A stretch of DNA of 64,000 nucleotides. Source: JAGVPT01 sp963827085 (GTDB lineage Bacteria > Bacteroidota > Ignavibacteria > UBA10030 > UBA8401). The stretch is taken from contig CAWGZY010000002.1 of NCBI GenBank assembly GCA_963827085.1, positions 558,001 through 622,000 on the forward strand. Direction: 5' to 3'. Below are positions 18,154-26,096 of the stretch, piece by piece (within the stretch, counting starts at the first letter, position 1; every line of letters starts with the position of its first letter). The translations under genes and the position numbers were made by a program. The notes under the pieces were generated by a model, which saw only the letters and a program-made list of their open reading frames with translations, had not been told where the DNA came from and ran no database searches.

Positions 18154-18525
18154 CTATTTCAGCAACATCAATTTTTTCGTTTCAACATAACTTCCCGCAG
18201 TGAGCCTGTAGAAATAAACCCCGCTCGACAAGTTGCTCGCATTGAAAGTCACGGAGTGAGCGCCGGCAGTCTGACGATCTTCTACCAATGTTTTCACAAG
18301 CCGTCCCAATTCATCAGACACCTTCAACGTGACAAGACTATTTACCGGTAAATGATAATTGATCATGGTTCAAGGATTACAAAGGTTGGGATAATTCTGT
18401 CGGATCCAGGTTGAATCAATAGCTTTATTCTGAGAGCATAATAGTGTGGGGAAGAGTAAAAGGAGCAGTAGAAAACATCCGAAAAACCCAAATAAATGTT
18501 TTAATGGTCGTAAAAGCATTTTCAT
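18154..18525 (-). pseudogene. Signal peptide fused directly to a T9SS sorting domain, with in-frame TGA
   Basis: From the ATG at 18525 the frame reads a lipoprotein-like signal peptide ending FPTLLCSQ, a 12-residue spacer, then QNYPNLCNP and TGA, followed in the same frame by TMINYHLPVNSLVTLKVSDE and the rest of a complete sorting domain ending TKKLMLLK at 18154. The ancestral motif NPST is thus interrupted by TCA to TGA, and NPFNP has become NLCNP. The body of the cargo protein is missing altogether. At DNA level the sorting domain is very similar to that of the 956-residue protein at 26.1 kb. It is probably a deletion remnant of a cargo gene. Confidence 0.7.
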
Positions 18526-18583
18526 TTATGATAAATTAGGGATGCCGCTCTTTCGAACTATCATCTGCGGGTGTCGTAGACTG

Positions 18584-18727
18584 CTAACGAGTGGTGAGAA
18601 CTCTGTAAATAAGATAACCAAAAACTGCAATGACCGGTGCAGCAATAATAAGTGCTTTCCTCAAGTTCCTTTTGAATGTTATCTCATCAACTTCAAAAAA
18701 TGGCTTTGAGTCGGAGTTAGATGTCAA
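18584..18727 (-). CDS. Small membrane ORF overlapping the DUF2007 gene; possible frameshifted C-terminus
   Basis: A 47-codon frame from a TTG that overlaps the stop of the DUF2007 gene. It encodes a charged start (SDSKPFFEVDEITFKRNLRK) and one membrane helix (ALIIAAPVIAVFGYLIYRVL), ending TTR. No ribosome site precedes the TTG. It may be a separate small protein made by translational coupling, or the C-terminal tail of the DUF2007 protein displaced by a -1 frameshift. Confidence 0.35.
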   Translation of the reverse strand: MTSNSDSKPFFEVDEITFKRNLRKALIIAAPVIAVFGYLIYRVLTTR

Positions 18728-18978
18728 GTGGAAAGTATTTTCTTAGCTTTGACTTCGGCTTCAGTCGACACAAAGACATGCCAGCGCGTACCAAGACCCG
18801 AAGCTGGAAATGCGGTCATTACACCAGCAAGATTTTCAGTTTGAATATAGAATGGAATATCAGCCTTCTTAAACGCTTCTCGAACTGTGTCAATTTCGAA
18901 AACGAACGCCGACGTGTAGAGGATCTTGTGTTTCAATTGATTTACCTGAGAGAATGATGCATCAACGTGCAAGCGCAT
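18724..18978 (-). CDS. DUF2007-like small protein
   Basis: About 84 residues from the ATG at 18978; a GTG at 18999 overlapping the previous stop is an alternative, but a GGA box fits the ATG better. YTSAFVFEIDTVREAFKKAD followed by IPFYIQTENL and, near the end, WHVFVSTEAEVKAKKIL matches the DUF2007 pattern (strand-helix, GIPxxxxNE, PxxxxxxLxVxxxxxxxAxxIL), a ferredoxin-fold domain thought to bind signals or regulate partners. It follows directly after the M1 peptidase gene and is probably cotranscribed. Confidence 0.55.
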   Translation of the reverse strand: MRLHVDASFSQVNQLKHKILYTSAFVFEIDTVREAFKKADIPFYIQTENLAGVMTAFPASGLGTRWHVFVSTEAEVKAKKILST

Positions 18979-18989
18979 GGGACTTTTTC

Positions 18990-21285
18990 CTATTCCCACT
19001 CTTCGCTATCAATTTCGCACAGAACGGGGGACAAGTCGTTGAATTTTATTTGTTCGGGCTTTAGAGGCATGATCGGAAAATCAAATTCCGTTACGGGGCC
19101 TTTAATAGGAAATCGAAAGTGTGCAAATCTCTTATCTCCGAAATCGATCAAGAAGATAACTTCTGCTTGAAAATTATCCGGCACATTCGATTGTTTGACC
19201 GTGCAGTGAACCTTGTATTTCCCGGTTTGGAGATCTTCTAGTTTGTACAGGATATTATATGTTGGAATATTTGTACCGTAAACCCACTGGTTGAAAAACC
19301 ACGACATATCCATTCCAAAATGTGTTTCAACCGTTCGTTTGAAATCTTCAGTAGTCGCTTGTTTCCCGCAGTATGAAGAATAGAAATCTTTCATCGTTTG
19401 CATGAAGATATCTTCATTCATTGTTTTTAGATCGAGCGCCATGATGCGCAACATGTGAAGAACCCATGCGCCTTTTTCATAAACAATAAGATTATAATCT
19501 CCTTTGGTGGCAGTACCTCTGAGTTCGGCGTCCAAGCCATATTGGTCCAGCTTCTTGCCCGTTTGAGAATAGAGATTTTCTGCTTGAAAGTATTGCGTTC
19601 TTGTAAGTGTTAAGCATACCGAAAAATTTTTTATTGTCGTGCAAAGCCAGTTGCATATACCACAAAGCAGAATATTGTGCAAATGCTTCGCTCAGCCATT
19701 GATCATGGTATGTCTTGTAATCGACCCCAACCCCCCACCATTGGTGCGCAATCTCATGCGCGCGAAAAACCTGATCGTTTCCTTGATCCCGCGACTCAAA
19801 AAACGTCGCCAACGATAAATGAATCAACCCTGGAAATGCCTCGCCATGGAGGTACGGTATCTCTGCAACGTAAAAATGGGAGAGGTCTATCTTTCCATAC
19901 ACATGCTGAAAAAATTTTATACAATTTTGCACATCGTCAGCAATTTCTTTGTGAGCACCTTCTCCTGCATTAATATATCCGTTCATTTCATATATCGTGA
20001 TTGGTGGAAGACTATCGGGAATGATAGAGTATTCAGAAAAATTGCCAATCATAAACGATGCGTTGCGAATCGGTTTATTTACGAGCCATCGTGACGTGAA
20101 AACCCCATCGGTGGTATCGGTGTGTATTTCAGATCCGACAGATACAAAACTGAATTTATCCGGTACATGGAACGTAAGATCAAAAGTAGTGTACTGCCGC
20201 CCATCGACAGGCCGAGGGTACCAGCCAACAGAGCTTTTCAAGAAATACCAACCATATTGTTCTGACACTAGCTTGCCGTGATAAAATATTTGAGCTGTCA
20301 TTTCCGTATCCAGAGGAAACGGTCGGTCCAGACCCAGCCATACGACATCCGATTCATCGTCTCTCGTAGTGAATATTTTCCTCCCCCTTATCACGACCGA
20401 ATCGACGGTTAGTTCCGGGTAAAGCCAAAATGCTACCCACTTTCGTGAGGGTTTCTTACTCTTGAATGAAACGGTGCATTGAGAAAAAAACGTGAGGTTA
20501 GAAGCAAAAGTATTATTCATTCCATACGACGCTATCTCCACAGATGGTTTCTTCACAAAAGGTATTCTTCTGTCTTCTCTGTAAAATGAACAAACCAGCT
20601 CACGAGCATTCCATCCTTTACTGCCGGACGACTCGTAGCTTTCATGCTGGAGGTTGACTTCTTCATCTTCAAACGGGTCTATTTTGTAAAAATATGACCT
20701 ATCATTCGCGGCACTAATATGTGCGTAGAAGAAATCATTTGGTTCATCTAATAAGAATTCTCGGAATATGTCAAAGTCAAAGCCCGTGTGCGATTCATTC
20801 TGGATAAATTTTTCGGAAGATTTTATTGCGGACTTGGTCTCGTTATCCCGGTCACCCGGGGCAAAAATAACCTCGTGCGCCAGCTCGGTATATGTCGAGT
20901 CGTTGAAAAGAAGGAAAACGCTTCTAATTTTCTTTTCGAAAGACTCTGTTCCGTAGAATCGGGATAACTGCTTTCGCTCAACCTCCGTAGGCGGATTGCA
21001 AACGAATTCGCCGTCTCCAAGAAACAGCAGACCGTGAATACTTCCGTTCACCTGCGATAACGCATAAAGGGTGCCGGACGTAAATGTTAATGTGCCGGCA
21101 TCCCTCTTCAATTGAATATTTTCAACGCGCGCGATCTTCGTTTCGTCCGCTGTCAGTGAAAGCAGGTCATTCTTGACCTGATCATATTGGCGTGCGGGTG
21201 ATTGGGCCAATGCGTTCGTCCAAAGAAGCAATAGGATGGGAAAACAGCTTGCGTGAATAATTGTGTTCCAATGTTTTGGCTTCAT
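18990..21285 (-). CDS. Secreted M1-family aminopeptidase, frameshifted near 19.52 kb
   Basis: Two overlapping frames together form one M1 metallopeptidase of about 760 residues. The N-terminal frame (21285 to 19492) has a signal peptide (FPILLLLWTNALA), a substrate-loop variant HGEAFPGLIHLS at about residue 480, where GxMEN is usual, and the zinc motif HEIAHQWWG at about 508 with the downstream Glu in WLSEAFAQYS. After GPIWLG the frame is lost; the other frame resumes with GTATKGDYNLIVYEKGAWVL and runs to 18990 (MSWFFNQWVYGTNIPTY, typical of the M1 C-terminal part). One inserted or deleted base between about 19515 and 19535 explains this. It may be inactivated or a sequencing error. A half attC-like sequence sits directly before the start codon. 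Confidence 0.75.
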
Positions 21286-21290
21286 ATGTT

Positions 21291-21322
21291 CCGTCAGCTT
21301 GAACGAGTGGTTAGAACGCGCG
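21291..21322 (-). other. attC-like half site before the M1 peptidase gene
   Basis: On the minus strand the block GCGTTCTAACCACTCG plus TTCAAGCTGACGG closely resembles the left half of class 1 integron attC sites such as that of aadA1 (CTAACAATTCGTTCAAGCC). The matching right half is absent; the gene starts 6 bases further on. Confidence 0.45.
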
Positions 21323-21371
21323 CAACGAATTGTTCATAGATGTGATTTCCCGAGAAATATGCGATAAACGA

Positions 21372-21690
21372 CTATAGACCCCAGGAAAAAACCTTGAACC
21401 ATGACAGTGAGAATGAATATTCATAGTAGGAATGTTCACCGGTGATAGGGAGAATTTTGGCGATGTCCGGATTTCCGATCTTCATAGATATGTTCATGGC
21501 TTTTATCGCCGGAATTCGATAAGTATCAAGAAGAAAAATAATCATGGAGAGGGGGGAATACTTTCCAACTTTGAACCAACCGTTTATCATCGCCTACCAT
21601 CGCGAAAAGTACGATGCCGACAACGACCGATGTCATAAGATACTGGAAGAGGAATGCGATTAAGAATATGAGTATATGAGTTCCTTTATT
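21372..21690 (-). pseudogene. Decayed small membrane protein
   Basis: On the minus strand, fragments of two or three hydrophobic helices appear in different frames (IFLIAFLFQYLMTSVVVGIV, then SMIIFLLDTY, then VMVQGFFLGSIVVYRIF) separated by stops. This suggests a broken membrane protein rather than random spacer. It lies between two attC-like sequences, as a degenerate cassette would. Confidence 0.3.
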
Positions 21691-21701
21691 GGCTTATTCG
21701 A

Positions 21702-21770
21702 GCGCCCTAACTGACGCTCGACCGCTGCAACCTGCAGTTGGTTGCGTCAGCTGAGAACTGGTTAGCCAGC
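21702..21770 (-). other. attC-like recombination site
   Basis: On the minus strand: GCTGGCTAACCAG at the left, GTTAGGGCGC at the right, and a perfect apical hairpin GCAACC-aactgca-GGTTGC between, with CTGACGC and GCGTCA arms. This is the layout of an integron attC site (RYYYAAC ... GTTRRRY with imperfect inner arms). It starts 22 bases after the stop of the propeller lipoprotein gene, where an attC is expected. Confidence 0.55.
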
Positions 21771-21792
21771 AAGCACATTTGTTGAACTATTT

Positions 21793-23679
21793 CTAATAAC
21801 CGAAATAAAAATCTGAAACCGCATCCATCCATCTAAATTGCATTTGATATATGATGAGATTACCGTTTTCAAAAAGATTATTCATATCCTTTACTACAAT
21901 AGCGTTACCGTTTCCGATGCGGGCAATAACAAGCAAACCGCCTAAAAAAGCGCTCGTTCTTATTGGGTACCCGGGAGTTAAATTGTAGGCGCATATCCAT
22001 CCATCGTTGCCTATTAAAAGCGTTGTTCCGTCTGAGGTCAAATACCCGGACGTATAACTGTCAGTGTAGGTCAATTCATTGTGAAATGTTCTTATAGCCT
22101 GACCAGTTGACAAATCTATGATTTCTAAATCAAGACCAACAGATTGTATATTAACTACCAGTCCATTGGACAAAAGAAAAATAGGCTTGTTAAAGTATCC
22201 ACCCATTGTAGTTTTCAGAATAGTTCCGGACTGCCAGTCGAAAAAACAAAGACTATTTCCGCCACCAGATATAAGAGTATCACCGCCATCTGTTAAGAAG
22301 ATAGATATAGGTGATTTTTGATTACTAAAAATGGACTTTAATAAAGTGCCACTTTCAACACTCCATATTCGGATAAGACTATCTGCGCTTGTAGTAATTA
22401 GTTCAGAGCCATCGTTTGATATCTCCATATCTACTACCGGACAAGGTAAAACAATTTTTTGTATTAAATGTCCATCCATTGATGAATACAATGAAAATGA
22501 TCCGGCTGAAGTATCCATCAATCCAAGAGTCTTGCCGTCACCGCTAAGTGCGATTCGACCAATATTTTGACTTTGTGGGAAAGTATGGCGACGTATTCCA
22601 GTATTGACATCCCATTTAGTTATTGCGGCGTCATTCGAACAGAATAATACGGTAGAACCATCTCTGCTTACTAACAACGAGCCGTGCGAATACCCGGGAG
22701 AGTTTGCCAACTCTCTGACGAGATGCGTCGAGGCGGTGCCGTAAAATGCCCTTATAATGTTAGAATAATGCGATTTGTTGTACTGCATAAAATTTCGAAC
22801 TCTGTAATAATAACTCTTGCTATGATCAACTGCATGATCAGAGAATGTTGTCATTGAACCACGTACTGTTCCCACAGCTGCAAAGTTTATACTATCGGCG
22901 CTTTTCTCCACAACTGTTCCGACAAGCGTACTGGAATTATTGACCCATTGAATATTTACACTGTCCGGAGAATTTCCATTACAAGTTAGATTACTCGGAG
23001 GCGAAAACGAAACAAAAATTGATGCAGTATCATAAAAGCTCAAGGTGCCGCCCTTCGATATGGCGCGGACTCGGTAATAGTATGTTGTATCGGTAAGAAT
23101 GATTGTTGTATCGTGGAATGTTGTGACATTTGCCGATGTCTCACCAATCAGATTAAAAGTTCCAAAGGTTCCTGTTCCACGTTCGATTTGAAATATCTGT
23201 ACTAATGAGGAAGTGTCGTGCCAGCTAAGAGTTCGGCCGATTTCGCTCACGTTTGCAACCGATAACCCGTAAGGATTGATAGAAAGTCTGCACCAGCTTA
23301 CGACATTTGAATTTGCAGTTGTCCTGGGGCCAAACATTGCGTGTACCCGAAAATAATATGTTTGTGTCGTATCGAACATCGTTCTTATAGTCCCCGATGT
23401 GTCGGCTGCACTCAGATTGTATAAAAATGAATATATTTTCCCGTCAAGGCTTTCTTCAACGACGACAGCAGATGCCGCTTTCTGATTCATTCCATCAACT
23501 TTGTAGTTTGCATTCCATTTGAGCGTCAATGAAGTATCTGTTATTGAGGCAATCTGAAGATTGCTCGGTGGTGTCAATGAAACATCCGGATCAAACGGAT
23601 TGTTGAGTTCGACCGTCCGATTGCAAGCGGCGATAAAGGAAGAGCTTAATAATAAAGCGATAATCAGGGGATTATTCAT
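21793..23679 (-). CDS. Lipoprotein with fibronectin type III repeats and WD40-like beta-propeller
   Basis: About 628 residues. The signal peptide MNNPLIIALLLSSSFIAAC gives a lipobox at Cys19, so the ATG at 23679 is preferred over the upstream TTG at 23730. Residues about 25-320 hold three fibronectin type III domains (PPSNLQIASITDTSLTLKWN; YYYRVRAIS; PPSNLTCNGNSPDSVNIQWV). The second half is a WD40-like propeller: KWDVNTGIRRHTF, ISNDGSELITTSADSLIRIW and TDGGDTLISGGGNSLCFFDW. No catalytic site is seen, and a scaffold or ligand-binding role is likely on the outer membrane or periplasmic face. The gene follows the 250-residue protein gene with a short gap and probably forms an operon with it. 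Confidence 0.8.
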   Translation of the reverse strand: MNNPLIIALLLSSSFIAACNRTVELNNPFDPDVSLTPPSNLQIASITDTSLTLKWNANYKVDGMNQKAASAVVVEESLDGKIYSFLYNLSAADTSGTIRTMFDTTQTYYFRVHAMFGPRTTANSNVVSWCRLSINPYGLSVANVSEIGRTLSWHDTSSLVQIFQIERGTGTFGTFNLIGETSANVTTFHDTTIILTDTTYYYRVRAISKGGTLSFYDTASIFVSFSPPSNLTCNGNSPDSVNIQWVNNSSTLVGTVVEKSADSINFAAVGTVRGSMTTFSDHAVDHSKSYYYRVRNFMQYNKSHYSNIIRAFYGTASTHLVRELANSPGYSHGSLLVSRDGSTVLFCSNDAAITKWDVNTGIRRHTFPQSQNIGRIALSGDGKTLGLMDTSAGSFSLYSSMDGHLIQKIVLPCPVVDMEISNDGSELITTSADSLIRIWSVESGTLLKSIFSNQKSPISIFLTDGGDTLISGGGNSLCFFDWQSGTILKTTMGGYFNKPIFLLSNGLVVNIQSVGLDLEIIDLSTGQAIRTFHNELTYTDSYTSGYLTSDGTTLLIGNDGWICAYNLTPGYPIRTSAFLGGLLVIARIGNGNAIVVKDMNNLFENGNLIIYQMQFRWMDAVSDFYFGY

Positions 23680-23707
23680 ATTTTTGCATTCCATTTTTTT
23701 CAATGGC

Positions 23708-24460
23708 TTATTTGCTATAAAGACTTTCAATTAACCACGAAACAGCAAATCCTCCGAGAGCACTAAAAGCAATAATCGAAGAGGTTTTGAAGTTAGACTG
23801 ATTTGTGAATATGTGACTCCGTTTGCCACTGATAACATCTGGCATGGTTGCGTTATTGTAATCGACCGTGTATTGATTGATTCTGATATTGAAGTAGGCC
23901 ATTGCGGCCGCACTTCCACCGAACGCCGCACCACATATCCATTTGTATGTAGCCCATTGTTCTTGTTTGTATTGCAGGTATGAATCGGATAACAACTCAA
24001 AAGAAATGTCTTTCTTCCAATCCCCTTCCACACTGATATTTTTCACAACACTTTTAAACCCTTCCCTCGTCGCAATGATATCATAACTGCCTAAAGAAAG
24101 ACACACAGCAATTGGAACCTTCCACACCCCGATTGTATCAGGGACTATTTGATTTGTAATCTTAACGCCCGGATGGATTTCAATTTTGTTTACTTGAATG
24201 AACATGATTGACACATCACTTGCTTCTTTCGGAATGGCTATGATTTGTACTTTGCGAAATTGTTTATTTGTGCTGTCTGATTCATTCAGAGTGCAAGTAT
24301 CTTTTAGAATGCTCGCAGAAGCGGAATCTATTCGGTTCGCCGACCAAATTACAATTTTAACGCGGGAGGTATCTTCTGTAGACCTTAACTCGGTCGCAAA
24401 TGAAACCGGTGTAGAACTAATAAGGAGAATTATTGAAAGGTATGATTTAAGGTTATTCAT
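23708..24460 (-). CDS. Hypothetical exported PEGA-like protein with C-terminal membrane helices
   Basis: 250 residues: signal peptide MNNLKSYLSIILLISSTPVS, a beta-rich middle with the stretch IAVCLSLGSYDIIATREGFK then SVVKNISV that resembles PEGA-type repeats (short surface-associated beta-sandwich modules), and hydrophobic segments near 170-190 and 228-245. It is upstream of, and nearly adjacent to, the FN3/propeller lipoprotein. A role at the envelope is inferred; no family is firmly identified. Confidence 0.6.
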   Translation of the reverse strand: MNNLKSYLSIILLISSTPVSFATELRSTEDTSRVKIVIWSANRIDSASASILKDTCTLNESDSTNKQFRKVQIIAIPKEASDVSIMFIQVNKIEIHPGVKITNQIVPDTIGVWKVPIAVCLSLGSYDIIATREGFKSVVKNISVEGDWKKDISFELLSDSYLQYKQEQWATYKWICGAAFGGSAAAMAYFNIRINQYTVDYNNATMPDVISGKRSHIFTNQSNFKTSSIIAFSALGGFAVSWLIESLYSK

Positions 24461-24541
24461 GGAATTATTTTTAAATTGACCCCATCGGTTAGTTTGTTTT
24501 TGCCAGCCTATCTTCGGAAATCAATTCTTAGACTACACCCA

Positions 24542-24690
24542 GCAGGCATGCATTGACATTTGTTAAGATAGGCCGCACCCCGCGTGAAGTGATATGATTG
24601 GAGGGATTGTCCGGTAGGCATGAGACCACCCCTTCGTGGAATCTCTGGGGCAAAATTACTGCAAATCGGATACAAATGCAAACAGTTGGA
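24542..24690. repeat. Sorting-domain-associated 3' flanking repeat, copy 1
   Basis: About 150 bases, including GAGGGATTGTCCGGTAGGCA, TGAGACCACCCCTTCGTGGA and CGGATACAAATGCAA. The same sequence recurs at 35902-36041 and, with an internal deletion, at 29060-29128. Each copy lies just downstream (minus strand) of a T9SS sorting-domain sequence, intact or decayed. Confidence 0.75.
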
Positions 24691-24697
24691 TGGACCT

Positions 24698-26032
24698 CTA
24701 CTTCAACAGCAAAAGTTTCTTCGTCTCGCTATATGTTCCTGCCTGCAAACGATAAAAATACACGCCGCTTGAAAATGCCGCCGCATTCCATTGTCGTGTG
24801 TAACTTCCAGCCTGCAATTCTCCTGAGACAATCGTTGATACTTCTCTTCCTACGATGTCAAAAATCTTTAACGATACGAGTGAGCGAGAGGGAAGCGTGA
24901 ATGAGATGGTGGTTGCGGGGTTAAATGGATTCGGATAGTTCTGAAAGAGCTGGAAGGCATCCGGCGCTGCTTTCGGCGCGTTCGTAACTTCAGTGATCGT
25001 TTCGGCAAATGATATGAGCTCTCGATATTCATTACCCCCTACGATCTTTACTGGACCGACGTTCGAAAGAAACATGTCTTCAGAACCGACTTCGGTACTC
25101 GAATTTTCTACTGAGACAATGACTTCCGGAAAGTGATATTTGCTGCATTGATATGAGCCGCTTGGAGTGGAAATAAGTTCATTGATCGAATCAACGGACA
25201 TCGGGAATGGCACCAACGAGTCTGCATAGCCCGTCCAGAGTTCGTACGCTGAATTGTACTGTTCCTTCGATACAGCCGGATATTTATACCGTAGAACGGC
25301 TTCTTTAAAATTTTGAATATACGTGTAAATGCCGTCTTGTCTAACGGTCATTAACTGATCGCCGTTGAAGTCAGATCGCACAAGAAACCATTTTTCGCCA
25401 TTAAGCAGTTCCTCACCTACCACTGTTTGCGCGACGGTATCTCCCTGAATAACAGTATTAGGGAATTGATACCATGTTCGATACATCCACCTATTACCAA
25501 CCTTTAGTGGATAGATCGGCGAACTAATGCCCAGCGAATCTTCTATTTCGTTTTTGCTTCTTCCGCAAACAAGGTTTAGCTGAAAAGATAATTCGTTCCA
25601 AAGATTCCATGTTAACAAATACGTTCCTGGTTCAATTGGCGAATTAAAAATGTCCGCCATGGAATAGCCACTACGATATAATACCGCCGATTGATTAGGG
25701 CTGACTACAACATTATATATGAGATTACTTATCACTGTTGGTCCGCCTGATATTGTTATGCCCTTGTCGTTCACTAGCGACCATTTATAGAGATAATCGC
25801 TTACAGGGATCGTATCGTTTTGAGATGTCTGGTTGAATGCCGTCAGCGTCATACTCAATGTATCAAAGATTCCCAATGTATCGTGAGAAACCGCAAACGT
25901 AAATACAATGCCATTGAGAGTATCGCTCGTACTCAATGAAGATTGAGAGAAAGCTAATGGAGCCACAGGATTGCTGCTTCGAGCGGTACTAATAAAAATC
26001 AACGTTGAAAGGAAAATGAATTTGTAACGCAT
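24698..26032 (-). CDS. Secreted T9SS cargo with BsuPI-like domain
   Basis: 444 residues. Signal peptide MRYKFIFLSTLIFISTARSS. Residues about 40-150 look like a BsuPI-type beta-sandwich (FTFAVSHDTLGIFDTLSMTL; YKWSLVNDKGITISGG; IEPGTYLLTWNLW), a fold known from an intracellular protease inhibitor but also common in exported proteins. The centre (GNRWMYRTWYQFPNT) is unassigned. Residues 365-444 are a T9SS sorting domain (NYPNPFNPATTISFTLP to ETKKLLLLK). AAGGAG lies 7 bases before the ATG. A partial attC-like sequence precedes the gene and the 3' flanking repeat follows it. The natural target is unknown. Confidence 0.75.
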   Translation of the reverse strand: MRYKFIFLSTLIFISTARSSNPVAPLAFSQSSLSTSDTLNGIVFTFAVSHDTLGIFDTLSMTLTAFNQTSQNDTIPVSDYLYKWSLVNDKGITISGGPTVISNLIYNVVVSPNQSAVLYRSGYSMADIFNSPIEPGTYLLTWNLWNELSFQLNLVCGRSKNEIEDSLGISSPIYPLKVGNRWMYRTWYQFPNTVIQGDTVAQTVVGEELLNGEKWFLVRSDFNGDQLMTVRQDGIYTYIQNFKEAVLRYKYPAVSKEQYNSAYELWTGYADSLVPFPMSVDSINELISTPSGSYQCSKYHFPEVIVSVENSSTEVGSEDMFLSNVGPVKIVGGNEYRELISFAETITEVTNAPKAAPDAFQLFQNYPNPFNPATTISFTLPSRSLVSLKIFDIVGREVSTIVSGELQAGSYTRQWNAAAFSSGVYFYRLQAGTYSETKKLLLLK

Positions 26033-26045
26033 AGTTTTTCTCCTT

Positions 26046-26094
26046 GCGCCTTAACGAACCGGAGCCACGAATCGCCAACTTATTCATAGACGTT
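26046..26094 (-). other. Partial attC-like site
   Basis: On the minus strand the right end reads GGCTCCGGTTCGTTAAGGCGC, nearly the same as the right end of the site at 30.07 kb (GGATCCGGTTCGTTAGAACGC). The left arm is poorly conserved. It fills the short spacer between the stop of one cargo gene and the start of the next. Confidence 0.4.
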
Positions 26095-26096
26095 GC

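Noticed and set aside
18364..18375. TGA as a selenocysteine or recoded codon in the sorting-domain mini-gene
   Set aside because: The aligned residue in all other sorting domains here is Ser (NPST), no SECIS-like element was seen, and the body of the protein is missing; a nonsense mutation is simpler.
24480..24560. Additional attC-like site between the PEGA-like and BsuPI-like genes
   Set aside because: There is a CTAAC stretch and a 9-bp inverted repeat (GCCTATCTT/AAGATAGGC), but no GTTRRRY-type right core site in the proper place.
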